NCBI GenBank assembly: GCA_016180645.1
Contig: JACPAV010000011.1
Location: forward strand, 94,398 to 158,397
Length of the DNA: 64,000 bases
DNA from: Nitrospirota bacterium
Lineage (GTDB): Bacteria > JACPQY01
Direction of reading: 5' to 3'
Shown here: positions 53,294 through 61,626 of the stretch, piece after piece
How the letters are laid out: each line of letters begins with the position of its first letter
How positions within the stretch are numbered: position 1 is the first letter of the stretch
Program-made: the position numbers and the translations under genes
The notes under the pieces: model-generated
What the model was told of the DNA's origin: nothing
Database searches by the model: none
The model's input: only the letters and a program-made list of their open reading frames with translations

Positions 53294-54766
53294 GTGGCAG
53301 GGATGTCCGTCCACAACCAGACGAAGACGCTGGGACAGTTCTTCACGCCGCCGGACGTGGCGCGTACTCTTGTTCACTGGGCCACCCAGCGAAAACGCGA
53401 TCGTTTGCTTGATCCATCGTGTGGGGACGGAGAATTCCTCGCCTGTCATCGCAAGTCGGTCGGCATCGAGATCGATCCACAAAAAGCCGCGATGGCCAAA
53501 ATGCGCGCGCCGTGGTCCCTCGTGCACGAAGGCGACTTTTTCGATTGGGCCGCGCAGACCAAGGAAAGGTTCGACGCCGCTGCCGGGAATCCTCCCTTCA
53601 TTCGATATCAAAGTTTTTCAGGTGTTCTCAGGGAAAAGGCGCTTTCACTTGCGTCCTTCTTAGGGGCCGAATTCAGCGGTCTCTCTTCGTCCTGGGCGCC
53701 CTTTCTGGTAGTTGCCGCGAGCCTGCTCAAGCCCGGGGGCAAGATGGCGTTCGTGGTGCCGGCCGAGATCGGCCACGCCACATATGCGAAACCTCTGATT
53801 GAATGGATTTGCGGGCATTTTGGGCAGGTCCGTCTTGTGGCTTTTCGCGAGAAACTGTTTCCGGCCTTGTCGGAGGACGCCTGGTTCCTGTACTGCTCAG
53901 GCTTCGGCGATGAGACGACGGGAATCCATCTGAACTGTCTTGAGAGATTTGTGGCCGATCAGGAACCGGCCAGATTCGCAAGGCGCATCGAACTTTCAAC
54001 CTGGAGGGAATCCGGCTGGAAGCTGAGACGCAACCTCCTAACAGACACCCAGCTTGATCTCTATGACGATCTCATCGCCAGACCCTCGGTGGTGAGATTC
54101 TCAGAGGTGGCCCACGCAGGCATTGGTTACGTCACTGGGGCCAACGATTTCTTTCACCTCCGACCCTCCGAGGCGCGGTCTCATGGGATTCCGCGCCGAG
54201 TCCTCCGCGTGTCGGTGCGAAAGTCCCAACAGCTTCCTTCCTCTACGGTTGATCGCGCCGTGGTAGCCAATTGGATCGCAACGGACGAACCGGTCCTTCT
54301 GTTGGACCTTGCTGAGCTGAACGATCTCCCCGATTCCGTGCGACGTTATCTAGCTACCCCCGCGGCGAGAGACGCCAAGCGGGCGTACAAATGTCGGAAT
54401 CGAGCCCCGTGGTACGCTGTTCCCGATGTCCGGACCCCCGATGCGTTCCTGTCGTACATGAGTGACAGCCAGCCCTTGCTGGTCCGAAATCCCGCCGGTT
54501 GCACCTGCACCAATTCCATTCATGCGGTGAGATTCAAGCCAGGTGTGGCGGCGCGCGATGTCCAGCGGGCTTGGAATGAGCCACTCGGCCAGCTAAGTTG
54601 CGAGTTGGAGGGCCATCCGCTCGGAGGCGGCCTCCTGAAACTCGAGCCGGGGGAAGCGGCGAACGTCCGGATCGCGATGAATGGACTAAGATTGACAAGA
54701 AGTGAGGCTGATACGATCGCCGAGGCCACCTCCCTGATGAGGAAGTGGAGGCATTATGCGTCCTGA
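53294..54766 (+). CDS. Type II N6-adenine DNA methyltransferase
   Basis: 490 aa (GTG 53294; ATG 53303 also possible). Gamma-class m6A methyltransferase: LGQFFTPPDVARTL near the start, SAM motif I LLDPSCGDGEFL, motif IV GNPPFIRYQS (NPPF), then a long target-recognition half (about 230-470) with NLLTDTQLDLYDDLIARPS and TGANDFFHLRPSEA. It protects DNA from the nuclease encoded next, overlapping it by 11 bases. Recognition site cannot be read from sequence. Confidence 0.88.
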   Translation: MAGMSVHNQTKTLGQFFTPPDVARTLVHWATQRKRDRLLDPSCGDGEFLACHRKSVGIEIDPQKAAMAKMRAPWSLVHEGDFFDWAAQTKERFDAAAGNPPFIRYQSFSGVLREKALSLASFLGAEFSGLSSSWAPFLVVAASLLKPGGKMAFVVPAEIGHATYAKPLIEWICGHFGQVRLVAFREKLFPALSEDAWFLYCSGFGDETTGIHLNCLERFVADQEPARFARRIELSTWRESGWKLRRNLLTDTQLDLYDDLIARPSVVRFSEVAHAGIGYVTGANDFFHLRPSEARSHGIPRRVLRVSVRKSQQLPSSTVDRAVVANWIATDEPVLLLDLAELNDLPDSVRRYLATPAARDAKRAYKCRNRAPWYAVPDVRTPDAFLSYMSDSQPLLVRNPAGCTCTNSIHAVRFKPGVAARDVQRAWNEPLGQLSCELEGHPLGGGLLKLEPGEAANVRIAMNGLRLTRSEADTIAEATSLMRKWRHYAS

Positions 54767-55619
54767 GGAGATATCGCGTTTCCTAAACGTCAAATCGGCC
54801 CTCACCGAATTCGTCACCGTCGTGGGGACGCAGGCACAGGAGCACATCAAACCATTTCACAAGTATGTTGCCTTGCGCCTCGTGTTTGAGGGCGGCTTTG
54901 CGCCGGACGAGGTCAGCCCCCGTCCCCCGCTCACGGTCGACAACCGCGGCAAACGGAGGCGGATTCGATTCGATGAAAGCGTCGAAGGGAATGGGGAGCA
55001 GACCGTGTTAGGAGGTTTGAAGAGCAAGAGAGTCGATGTGGTAGTTGCGAAACGCGGCGTCGGCCCCGTAGTGGCGGTATCCATAAAGGGGACGGGAAAC
55101 GCGTTTCGTAATCTGACGAACAGGATGGAGGAGGCCATAGGCGATTCGACCAACATCCACATCATGTACCCCGGTCTTGTGTACGGGTTCCTCCACTTGC
55201 TGAAAGCGAATCGAGAGGGAAAGTTCCGTAAGAATGATGTCTCCGTCGATATGCAAGGTCGGGTGGTCCCAGCCATAGCGCGATACCATGATGTGCTGCG
55301 GGGCTTGACGGGAAGACGCTTCGTTCGAAATGACTTCACCCGGTATGAAGCCGTTACGCTTGTCATGGTGGATTCATCGGGGAAGCGAAGGGGAGAAATC
55401 TTTGGGAAGTATCCGAGCCTTGACAGTCCGCTTCATCTTTCCCGATTTTTCGCGAGCCTCTACAACGTTTATGACTTGAGGTTTCCCTACGTGTCGGCGT
55501 CGGTGCCCAGTCTCGAGCGGATCGAATGGGACTCGGGGTCCCCCGCGTTCGTCCAGTTCGGCTCATTAGGACAATTCACCCGGATTGCAGGGTACACGCC
55601 GCGAGTTTCCCACGGATAG
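54756..55619 (+). CDS. Probable restriction endonuclease partner
   Basis: 287 aa. It overlaps the methyltransferase, as restriction genes often do. No exact family match by eye. The segment GLKSKRVDVVVAKRGVGPVV then AVSIKGTGNAF has the order Asp - hydrophobic strand - x - Lys of PD-(D/E)xK nucleases, with Ser-Ile-Lys at the usual (D/E)xK place, a variant. It is preceded by Arg-rich and Gly-rich strands. The rest is unfamiliar. Alternative: a non-nuclease effector. GC content is similar to the flanks. Confidence 0.6.
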   Translation: MRPEEISRFLNVKSALTEFVTVVGTQAQEHIKPFHKYVALRLVFEGGFAPDEVSPRPPLTVDNRGKRRRIRFDESVEGNGEQTVLGGLKSKRVDVVVAKRGVGPVVAVSIKGTGNAFRNLTNRMEEAIGDSTNIHIMYPGLVYGFLHLLKANREGKFRKNDVSVDMQGRVVPAIARYHDVLRGLTGRRFVRNDFTRYEAVTLVMVDSSGKRRGEIFGKYPSLDSPLHLSRFFASLYNVYDLRFPYVSASVPSLERIEWDSGSPAFVQFGSLGQFTRIAGYTPRVSHG

Positions 55620-55692
55620 AGACCCATCCGGCAGGCGGCAGGGTCGCGACGACGAGAGTCATCGGAAAAGGGCGCCGATTCCGGCTCGATTC

Positions 55693-55716
55693 GCCCCCCC
55701 CTCCGCTCCGGGACCG
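55693..55716. repeat. GC-rich repeat copy related to the ttuA insert
   Basis: GCCCCCCCCTCCGCTCCGGG then ACCG lies in the intergenic gap after the restriction gene. Its reverse complement closely matches the unit at 6604-6634 inside ttuA. Confidence 0.5.
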
Positions 55717-55728
55717 CGAGATGAACCG

Positions 55729-57996
55729 TTATGAGGCCCCGGCGCAGCCGTGGATGCGGAGGGCGCCGGATTGGAGGTCGAGGATGAAATGCGAGGCGCG
55801 GTCCCACTGTTCCATGACGGGCAGTTTGACCGTTTCGTCGATCACGCGTTTCAGGAAGCGCGCGCCATACTGGATGCTGTAGCCCTTCGCGGCGAGGGCG
55901 GCGGCGGCCTCCTCCGTGTAACTCAGGCTCTTGCCGAAGCCACGCAGGTGGGCGTCCAACGCCGCGAGATGACGCTCTACAATCTGCCGCACCTCGCCTT
56001 CTGATAGCGGCGTGAAGACCACCACTTCATCGATCCGGTTGATGAACTCCGGTGAGAAGGCTTTTTCCAGCTCCGCCATGACATCCGATCGGATCGCCGC
56101 GAACTCCTTCCCTTCCTGGAGGAAGCCCATGGGACGCGTGAGGCTCTTGAAGTGCTCGGCGCCCAGGTTCGACGTCATGATGATGGTCGAATCGCTGAAG
56201 TAGACCTTCCGGCCGCGACCGTCCGTCATCCACCCCTCGTCGAAGACTTGCAGGAATAGATCGCGCACCCACCGATTGGCCTTTTCCATTTCGTCGAGCA
56301 GCACAATCGTGAAGGGGTGGTCGCGGATGGCGCTCGTCAAGACCCCGCCGCGCTCGCTGCCCACAATCCCCCGTGGCATACCGATGAGCTTGTCCACACC
56401 AAGCGTCGAGTCCGAGAATTCCGACATGTCCATCCGCACCATCTTCCGATCATCGCCGAAGAGGAACTCGGCCAGCGCTTTCGCCATCTCCGTTTTCCCC
56501 ACGCCGGTGGGCCCCAGAAAGAGGAGAACCCCGTCCGGTCGCGCGGCATCCAACTTCAGTGGACCCTTGTTCAGCCGCAGCCGCCGCACGACCGCATCCT
56601 TCGCCTCCCGCTGGCCCACGATGCGACGATCCAAAACCTCCGGAAGCGCGTCGAAGGGGGGGATGCCGTCCCGAGCGATCATCGCATATGGAATCTTCGC
56701 CTCCTCCGCCACCACCCGCGCCACGTCCTCCGCGCGCACGATTTTCTCCTGGCCGTGGAACTCCACTTTCACGCACGCCGTGTTGAGCCATCCGATCGCC
56801 TTGTCCGGCAGCCGGAGGTGGTGCATGTAGCGCCGGGAGAGATCCATCGCCGCATTCAGCGCGGCGTCGGACACATTGACGCCATAATATTCCTCGTAGC
56901 GTTTGCCGGCCTCGGCCAGGATGGTTCGCGCATGCTCCGGCGAAGGCTCCTCCACGTGGACGATGCGGAATCGTCGCGTGAGCGCCTCATCCTCCTGGAT
57001 GTGCATTTTGTACTCGGCCAGCGTGGTCGCTCCAACGATCTGAACCTCTCCTCTCGCAAGGGCGGAGCGCAGGATGGTGGCCGCGTCCGACGTGACGCCG
57101 AGCGCCGTGCCCGCCCCGATCATCGTGTGCGCCTCATCGACAAACAGGATGATGTCTTTCCGCTCGCGCACCTCGCGGATGATTTTTTCCATCCGATCCT
57201 CGAACATCCCGCGGAAGACCGTTCCCGCCACAAGCGTGTTCATCTGAAGGTTCACGATCTGGGCCTCGCGGAGCCGTTCGGGAATGGTCTGCGGTTCAAG
57301 CTCAAGCTTCCGTGCCATCCCCTCGGCCAGGGCGGTCTTGCCCACTCCCGCATCGCCCACGAGCATCACGGAGTTTTGCCTTTCCCGGTGGCAGAGAATT
57401 TCCACCATTTGCCGGAGCTCGGCTTCGCGTCCCACGAGCGGGGGAATGCGACCCTGAAGGGCCAGTTGATTCAGATTGACGCCGTACATGGCCAGGTGGG
57501 GAGGCAGGTCGTGCTTCCTTCGGCGCAGCTCAGCCCCGGACCTTCGATCGCGATGCCTGGTTTTGAGCCACTCCTGGACTTCATCGGGGCTGACGCCGAA
57601 GGACATCAGCATTCGGGCGGGGAGGGAATGCTCGTCCCGGAACATGGCAGCCAGGAGATCCGCTGAATGGATGAGATTCCGGCCCCTTTTCTGGGCCTCC
57701 TCCCAGGCGTGCTTGAAAACCATTTTCGTATCGCTGGGAATCCGCATTCCCACGCCGAGATACTGCTTGGCCGTGTGCATCTGGGCCCGCACGGCTTCGT
57801 CCACCAGGTCCAGCGGGAGGCGGACGTCGTCGGCCATCTCCTTGAACAAATCGTGTTCGATTTCGAGAAGGGCGAGGAAGAGGTGCTCGATGCCGAGGAA
57901 GAAATGCTGCCGCCGCTGGGATTCGTCGACCGCCCGCGTGAGAACGCGGAAGCAGCGTTCGGACATCTTGTTCTGGTATCGCGAGAGGTCGATCAC
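55729..57996 (-). CDS. clpA: Clp protease ATP-binding subunit (ClpA/ClpC-like)
   Basis: 755 aa AAA+ unfoldase. N-domain (1-150) with double Clp repeats (FFLGIEHLFLALLE; LIHSADLLAAMF). D1: VGREAELRQMVEIL, Walker A GDAGVGKTALAEG, Walker B VDEAHTMIGAG. There is no coiled-coil M-domain, so it is of ClpA type. D2: GPTGVGKTEMAKAL, LLDEMEKA, TSNLGAEHF, and MGFLQEG in the place of the ClpP-binding loop. The end is FLKRVIDETVKLPVME. It would feed substrates to ClpP; no adaptor gene (clpS) is next to it. Confidence 0.93.
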   Translation of the reverse strand: MIDLSRYQNKMSERCFRVLTRAVDESQRRQHFFLGIEHLFLALLEIEHDLFKEMADDVRLPLDLVDEAVRAQMHTAKQYLGVGMRIPSDTKMVFKHAWEEAQKRGRNLIHSADLLAAMFRDEHSLPARMLMSFGVSPDEVQEWLKTRHRDRRSGAELRRRKHDLPPHLAMYGVNLNQLALQGRIPPLVGREAELRQMVEILCHRERQNSVMLVGDAGVGKTALAEGMARKLELEPQTIPERLREAQIVNLQMNTLVAGTVFRGMFEDRMEKIIREVRERKDIILFVDEAHTMIGAGTALGVTSDAATILRSALARGEVQIVGATTLAEYKMHIQEDEALTRRFRIVHVEEPSPEHARTILAEAGKRYEEYYGVNVSDAALNAAMDLSRRYMHHLRLPDKAIGWLNTACVKVEFHGQEKIVRAEDVARVVAEEAKIPYAMIARDGIPPFDALPEVLDRRIVGQREAKDAVVRRLRLNKGPLKLDAARPDGVLLFLGPTGVGKTEMAKALAEFLFGDDRKMVRMDMSEFSDSTLGVDKLIGMPRGIVGSERGGVLTSAIRDHPFTIVLLDEMEKANRWVRDLFLQVFDEGWMTDGRGRKVYFSDSTIIMTSNLGAEHFKSLTRPMGFLQEGKEFAAIRSDVMAELEKAFSPEFINRIDEVVVFTPLSEGEVRQIVERHLAALDAHLRGFGKSLSYTEEAAAALAAKGYSIQYGARFLKRVIDETVKLPVMEQWDRASHFILDLQSGALRIHGCAGAS

Positions 57997-58038
57997 CCGA
58001 ACTCCTTCCGTTCAGAATACCAACGGAAGCGAAGAGCG

Positions 58039-58137
58039 TCAATCGAACGGCCGCTTGGGACCTTTCAGGCTGCTTTTCCAAGGACCGCCGGCCCTCAGCG
58101 ACCATTTTGAATCGGGTTTGAATCCATGCACTTTCAT
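58039..58137 (-). CDS. Candidate 32-aa small protein upstream of clpA
   Basis: ATG 58137 has a near-ideal GGAGGAACCT ribosome site 5 bases away. The peptide is basic (MKVHGFKPDSKWSLRAGG, Lys/Pro-rich end KGPKRPFD). It ends 42 bases before the clpA start on the same strand. No known match; could be a leader peptide or chance. Confidence 0.35.
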   Translation of the reverse strand: MKVHGFKPDSKWSLRAGGPWKSSLKGPKRPFD

Positions 58138-58189
58138 AGGTTCCTCCGCTCTCACGTGAAGGTAAATGAAAAGAAGTGAAGGATCTTTC

Positions 58190-58218
58190 TTGACAGCTTG
58201 GCGCCACATCCGTATAAT
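58190..58218 (+). promoter_or_regulatory. Near-consensus sigma-70 promoter
   Basis: TTGACA (58190-58195), 17-base spacer, TATAAT (58213-58218): both hexamers are perfect. Predicted start near 58225, two bases before the GTG at 58227, so translation from that GTG would be leaderless. Confidence 0.85.
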
Positions 58219-58226
58219 TAACTACT

Positions 58227-58487
58227 GTGAAGAAGGACGAAGGGCAATCCGGGGCTCCGTCTGCCATGGTCCGCCGGGACCCCCCCGCTCCCCTGCGGGC
58301 GGAGATCATGACCGTGAAGCAGGTGGCCGATTACCTCCAGATGGAATCGCACACGGTCTACAAGATGGCGCGCCTGGGCGAAATCCCCTCGTTCAAGGTT
58401 TCCGGTCGCTGGAGATTCAAACGCGATTTGATTGACGAATGGTTCCGGGAGAAATCCCTGGGACGAGTCCGGAAAGAGGCCTCATAG
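58227..58487 (+). CDS. Excisionase-family (MerR-like) DNA-binding protein
   Basis: 86 aa from GTG 58227, or 59 aa from ATG 58308, which has GGAG close by. MTVKQVADYLQMESHTVYKMARLGEIPSFKVSGRWRFKRDLIDEWF is the complete winged-helix domain of small excisionase/AlpA-type regulators. The 27 N-terminal residues before it are poorly conserved, so the later start may be correct. It is followed 30 bases on by the secretin gene and is probably its operon partner. No integrase is nearby. Confidence 0.85.
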   Translation: MKKDEGQSGAPSAMVRRDPPAPLRAEIMTVKQVADYLQMESHTVYKMARLGEIPSFKVSGRWRFKRDLIDEWFREKSLGRVRKEAS

Positions 58488-58516
58488 GTCATTTCAGTCC
58501 CAAGGAGGGCTGCGGG

Positions 58517-59776
58517 ATGAAACGCACGGCATGGATGGCTGCAAGCGTGGCCCTGCTTTTTCTTTGGCTCGCCGAGGCACAGCCGATCGAAGTCTCCCCC
58601 CCCCCGCCACCCGGCGAGAAACTCTTCACTCTTTCCAGCCAGGATGCCGACCTCCGAATCATCCTTCAGGCTCTGGCCGATGAGATGGGCGTCAATTTGA
58701 TTCTGGATCCGAAGGTGAAGGGTGTGGTCTCACTCAATCTCAAGGACGTACCCATTCAGGACATCCTCGAAGCGTTGTTGGGCGCCTATGACCTCGCCCG
58801 AACGGTCGACGGCGCCATCATGCGGATCGCGCCCAAGGGCGAGGCCGCGCCGAAGCAACTGGTCACGGAGGTCATTCCCGTTATCTACTCCGATGCCAAC
58901 CAGATGCTCGCTCAGATCACTTCCCTGCTCTCCCCGGACGGACGCGCGAACGTGAACAGCCGCACGAATCACTTCCTTCTGACCGATACCCGCGAGAACG
59001 TGAACCGCGTAAAAGAGATCCTCCGCCAGATCGACACGCGCGTCCCGCAAGTGGAAATCGAGGCCAAGCTCGTCGAGCTCTCCACCTCTTTCAGTCGAAA
59101 CCTCGGGATCCGGTGGGGTTCGCAGATCCGGGCGGGAGGCGACGTGCTGACCGGCGTTGGCGGCGCCGCGGGTCCGGGGCTTGGGAACTTCCTCGTCGAC
59201 ATGCCGGGTGGGGGCCGGCAAGGCATCGGCTTCACGGTGGGTCAAATCAGCAGCCTCGCCACCCTGAATGCCCAGATCCTCGTCGCGGAGAGCGATGGAC
59301 TGGCCAAGATCATCTCCCACCCCAAGATCACCACGCTCAACAAGGAGAACGCCACGATTACGAGCGGAGAGACCATCCGGCTGCGGACGGGCGGAGGCAC
59401 GGGGAGCGGCGGGGTGTCCGCGCCTGTCACGCTCACAGAGATCACGTCCGGTATCACCCTGAACGTCCTCCCGCTGATTTCTCCCGGGGGATACGTGGAA
59501 CTCAAAATCACGGCCACTCGAAGCACGCTGAGCGGGAAGGCCATCGACAACGTTCCCGGCCAGGCAAGCAAGTCGGCCAACACCAACGTCCTTCTCAAGA
59601 ACGGCGAAACAACCGTCATTGCGGGCTTGTATGAAACGGTGGACACCCGTTCTTCCGAGCGCGTGCCCCTGCTCTCCCAGATCCCCATCATCGGCTGGTT
59701 GTTCAAGAACATGGTCAAGTCGCACGATCAGACGGAGCTCCTCATCTTCATCACCCCGCGCATTCTCACTTCCTGA
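58517..59776 (+). CDS. pilQ: Secretin (PilQ/GspD-like), short form
   Basis: 419 aa. Start fixed by AAGGAGG and a signal peptide (KRTAWMAASVALLFLWLAEAQ). A STN-like domain (FTLSSQDADLRIILQALADEMG), then a secretin N1 domain (VIPVIYSDANQMLAQITSLLSPDG, LLTDTRENVNRVKEILRQIDTR), then the secretin core (VEIEAKLVELSTSFSRNLGIRWGS, ISHPKITTLNKENATI, NVLLKNGETTVIAGLYE, VPLLSQIPIIGWLFKN). It forms an outer-membrane ring for pili or type II secretion. No pil or gsp neighbours. A ten-C run near the signal cleavage site encodes the Pro run. Confidence 0.88.
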   Translation: MKRTAWMAASVALLFLWLAEAQPIEVSPPPPPGEKLFTLSSQDADLRIILQALADEMGVNLILDPKVKGVVSLNLKDVPIQDILEALLGAYDLARTVDGAIMRIAPKGEAAPKQLVTEVIPVIYSDANQMLAQITSLLSPDGRANVNSRTNHFLLTDTRENVNRVKEILRQIDTRVPQVEIEAKLVELSTSFSRNLGIRWGSQIRAGGDVLTGVGGAAGPGLGNFLVDMPGGGRQGIGFTVGQISSLATLNAQILVAESDGLAKIISHPKITTLNKENATITSGETIRLRTGGGTGSGGVSAPVTLTEITSGITLNVLPLISPGGYVELKITATRSTLSGKAIDNVPGQASKSANTNVLLKNGETTVIAGLYETVDTRSSERVPLLSQIPIIGWLFKNMVKSHDQTELLIFITPRILTS

Positions 59777-59902
59777 CCCCGCCCGGCCCCTGTCGCGTCT
59801 CCCATCTCCTATCTCCCATTTGACATTCGGCCCTCCTCCGGGATAATCCACCGGGGCACGGAGGGATCTGAACAACCCGATCACGATCGAGACATATTCA
59901 CC

Positions 59903-60346
59903 ATGGCCAAGGCGCAGCAATCCATCATCGTCGATGTCTCCTCGAAGCACTTTTTCGAGGTGATAGTGGATTATGGCCGTTATCCGGAGTTTCTGCCGGA
60001 GGTCAAGAAGATCGACATCCTCGAACGGAAGAAGAATCACGCGATCGTGGGATTCGAAATCGACGTGCTCCGTCGGATCCACTACTCCATCTCACTCATT
60101 GAGAAGCCCTACAAATCCGTCGAGTGGAAACTTCACGAAAGCCCGTTTTTCAAGGAGAACAACGGCGGCTGGTATCTCACGCCCATGGGCAGGAGCAAGA
60201 CCGAAGTCACCTACATGGCGGAGCTGGCCCTCCCGCTCCTGATCCCGAAGTCCATCACCAATATGCTTCTCCAAGTGCGCCTGCCGAAGATGCTCGAACT
60301 CTTCAAGGGCCGTGCCCAATCGATCACGAACAAGACCGTTGCCTAG
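59903..60346 (+). CDS. SRPBCC/START-like protein (RatA/COQ10 type)
   Basis: 147 aa. FFEVIVDYGRYPEFLPEVKKIDILER and VEWKLHESPFFKENNGGWYLTP match the SRPBCC fold of RatA/COQ10-type proteins, which bind lipid or quinone ligands. ELALPLLIPKSITNMLLQVRLPKML forms the C-terminal helix that lids the pocket. Upstream of ispD on the same strand and overlapping or adjoining it, so probably cotranscribed. Ligand unknown. Confidence 0.78.
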   Translation: MAKAQQSIIVDVSSKHFFEVIVDYGRYPEFLPEVKKIDILERKKNHAIVGFEIDVLRRIHYSISLIEKPYKSVEWKLHESPFFKENNGGWYLTPMGRSKTEVTYMAELALPLLIPKSITNMLLQVRLPKMLELFKGRAQSITNKTVA

Positions 60347-61058
60347 GCCCCGACAGCGCCCTTCGCGACGCGACACATCGATCATCCTGCTCGCCGCGGG
60401 CGAGGGCCGACGGCTGGCGCATGGCGTGCCCAAAGGGTGGGTCTCCCTGGCCGGGCGCCCGCTTCTCGTCCGTGCCATCGAATCTTTTTCGTCTCTCCCC
60501 GAAGCCCTGGAAATCGTCGCCGTCGTCCATCCCTCGATCTATCGCCGCGCCCGGGCGTGGATGGTCGGCCATCGCGCGAGGGTGCCCGTAAAGTTTGTGC
60601 TCGGTGGCCGCACCCGGCAGGAATCGGTCCGCCGCGGACTGGAGGCCGCGGCCCGGCAGGCGCAGCTCATCATCACGCACGATGTGGCCCGGCCGCTCAT
60701 CCGCGCCCGAATTACTCGGGAAGCCGTTCAGACCGCGCGGCGCTCAAAGGCCGCCGTCGTAGCCGCCCGAGCCACCGACACGCTCGTGCTGGCTCGGAGT
60801 TCCCGCCTCCAACGCGTCTTGGATCGAAAGGAGATCGCGGCCACCCAGACGCCGCAGGTGTTCGACGCGGCGCTCCTCAGATTGGCCCATGAGGCCGCCC
60901 GCCGAGACCGCTTTCTTGGCTCGGATGAGGCATCGCTCGTCGCCCGCATCGGCCACCAAGTTTCGCTCGTGTGGAACGACTCCCCCAATCTGAAAATCAC
61001 CCACCCGCATGACCTCGTCGTCGCCGAAACCCTCCTGAAGCCAAGAGCTGACCGCTGA
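60339..61058 (+). CDS. ispD: 2-C-methyl-D-erythritol 4-phosphate cytidylyltransferase
   Basis: 239 aa from TTG 60339, 8 bases inside the upstream gene; an earlier GTG at 60312 adds 9 residues. It couples MEP to CTP in the non-mevalonate isoprenoid pathway. ILLAAGEGRRLAHGVPKGWV is the nucleotide-binding loop (G-x-G-x-R), then HDVARPLIR, ATDTL and ATQTPQVFDAALL. DEASLVARIGHQVSLVWNDSPNLKIT is the usual end. The ispF ATG overlaps its stop by one base. An AGAGCTGACCGCTGA repeat spans the junction. Confidence 0.93.
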   Translation: MPRPRQRPSRRDTSIILLAAGEGRRLAHGVPKGWVSLAGRPLLVRAIESFSSLPEALEIVAVVHPSIYRRARAWMVGHRARVPVKFVLGGRTRQESVRRGLEAAARQAQLIITHDVARPLIRARITREAVQTARRSKAAVVAARATDTLVLARSSRLQRVLDRKEIAATQTPQVFDAALLRLAHEAARRDRFLGSDEASLVARIGHQVSLVWNDSPNLKITHPHDLVVAETLLKPRADR

Positions 61059-61549
61059 TGGCTGGAAGCTTCCGAATCGGCTTCGGCTACGACATCCACC
61101 CGCTGGTGGAAGGCCGACCTCTCATTCTCGGCGGGGTTCGGATTCGATCTAAACTGGGGCTGGACGGCCATTCGGATGCCGACGTCCTCTGCCATGCCGT
61201 CGGAGAAGCCCTCCTCGGCGCGGCCGGACTCGGGGATCTCGGCCGGCACTTCCCACCCTCCAATCCCAGGTACAAGAACATCTCCAGCCTCACCCTTCTG
61301 AAGGAAATTCGCAGCAAGCTCCAACGGCGCGGTTGGATGATTCAGCAGGTGGATTCCACCGTTGTGCTGCAACTGCCTCGTCTCGCCACCCGGCTGAACG
61401 CCATGCGATCGACACTGGCTCGAACGCTCGCCATGAAACGGACGGATATCAACGTCAAGGCCAAGAGCCCCGAATGGCTCGGCCCCGAAGGCGAACTCCG
61501 CGCCTCCTCCGCCTTTGCGGTTGCCCTCCTCAAGTGCCCCCCCGCCTGA
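61058..61549 (+). CDS. ispF: 2-C-methyl-D-erythritol 2,4-cyclodiphosphate synthase
   Basis: 163 aa. GYDIHPL gives the metal Asp and His; DGHSDADVLCHAVGEALLGAAGLGDLGRHFPPS is the conserved active-site helix-loop. The segment KAKSPEWLGPEGELRASSA replaces the common KATTxEGLGFxG; the Glu is kept but the flanking residues are unusual. It follows IspD and IspE (not here) in the MEP pathway. The ispD-ispF pair is common. Confidence 0.94.
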   Translation: MAGSFRIGFGYDIHPLVEGRPLILGGVRIRSKLGLDGHSDADVLCHAVGEALLGAAGLGDLGRHFPPSNPRYKNISSLTLLKEIRSKLQRRGWMIQQVDSTVVLQLPRLATRLNAMRSTLARTLAMKRTDINVKAKSPEWLGPEGELRASSAFAVALLKCPPA

Positions 61550-61570
61550 CCCTTCGCCAAGGGGCGAGCA

Positions 61571-61607
61571 TTGACTCAGGCTCCGGCCTAGACTAGACTA
61601 GACCTAG
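61571..61607 (+). promoter_or_regulatory. Promoter and repeated CTAGA operator of a toxin-antitoxin pair
   Basis: TTGACT (61571-61576), 17-base spacer, TAGACT (61594-61599). Overlapping the -10 is a direct-repeat array CTAGACTAGACTAGACCTAG (61588-61607), whose ends are CTAG palindromes. This is the type of site an antitoxin or toxin-antitoxin complex binds to repress its own genes. Confidence 0.5.
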
Positions 61608-61626
61608 TTTAATTCAGGAGGCAACC

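Noticed and set aside
52972-55619. The restriction locus as part of a BREX, DISARM or similar multi-gene defence island
   Set aside because: Only a methyltransferase, one probable nuclease and a fragment are present; no PglZ, helicase or DUF1998-type genes.
56317-57666. Long plus-strand open frame opposite clpA
   Set aside because: Antisense shadow of the ClpA/C gene; composition is His/Arg-rich as expected for a shadow.
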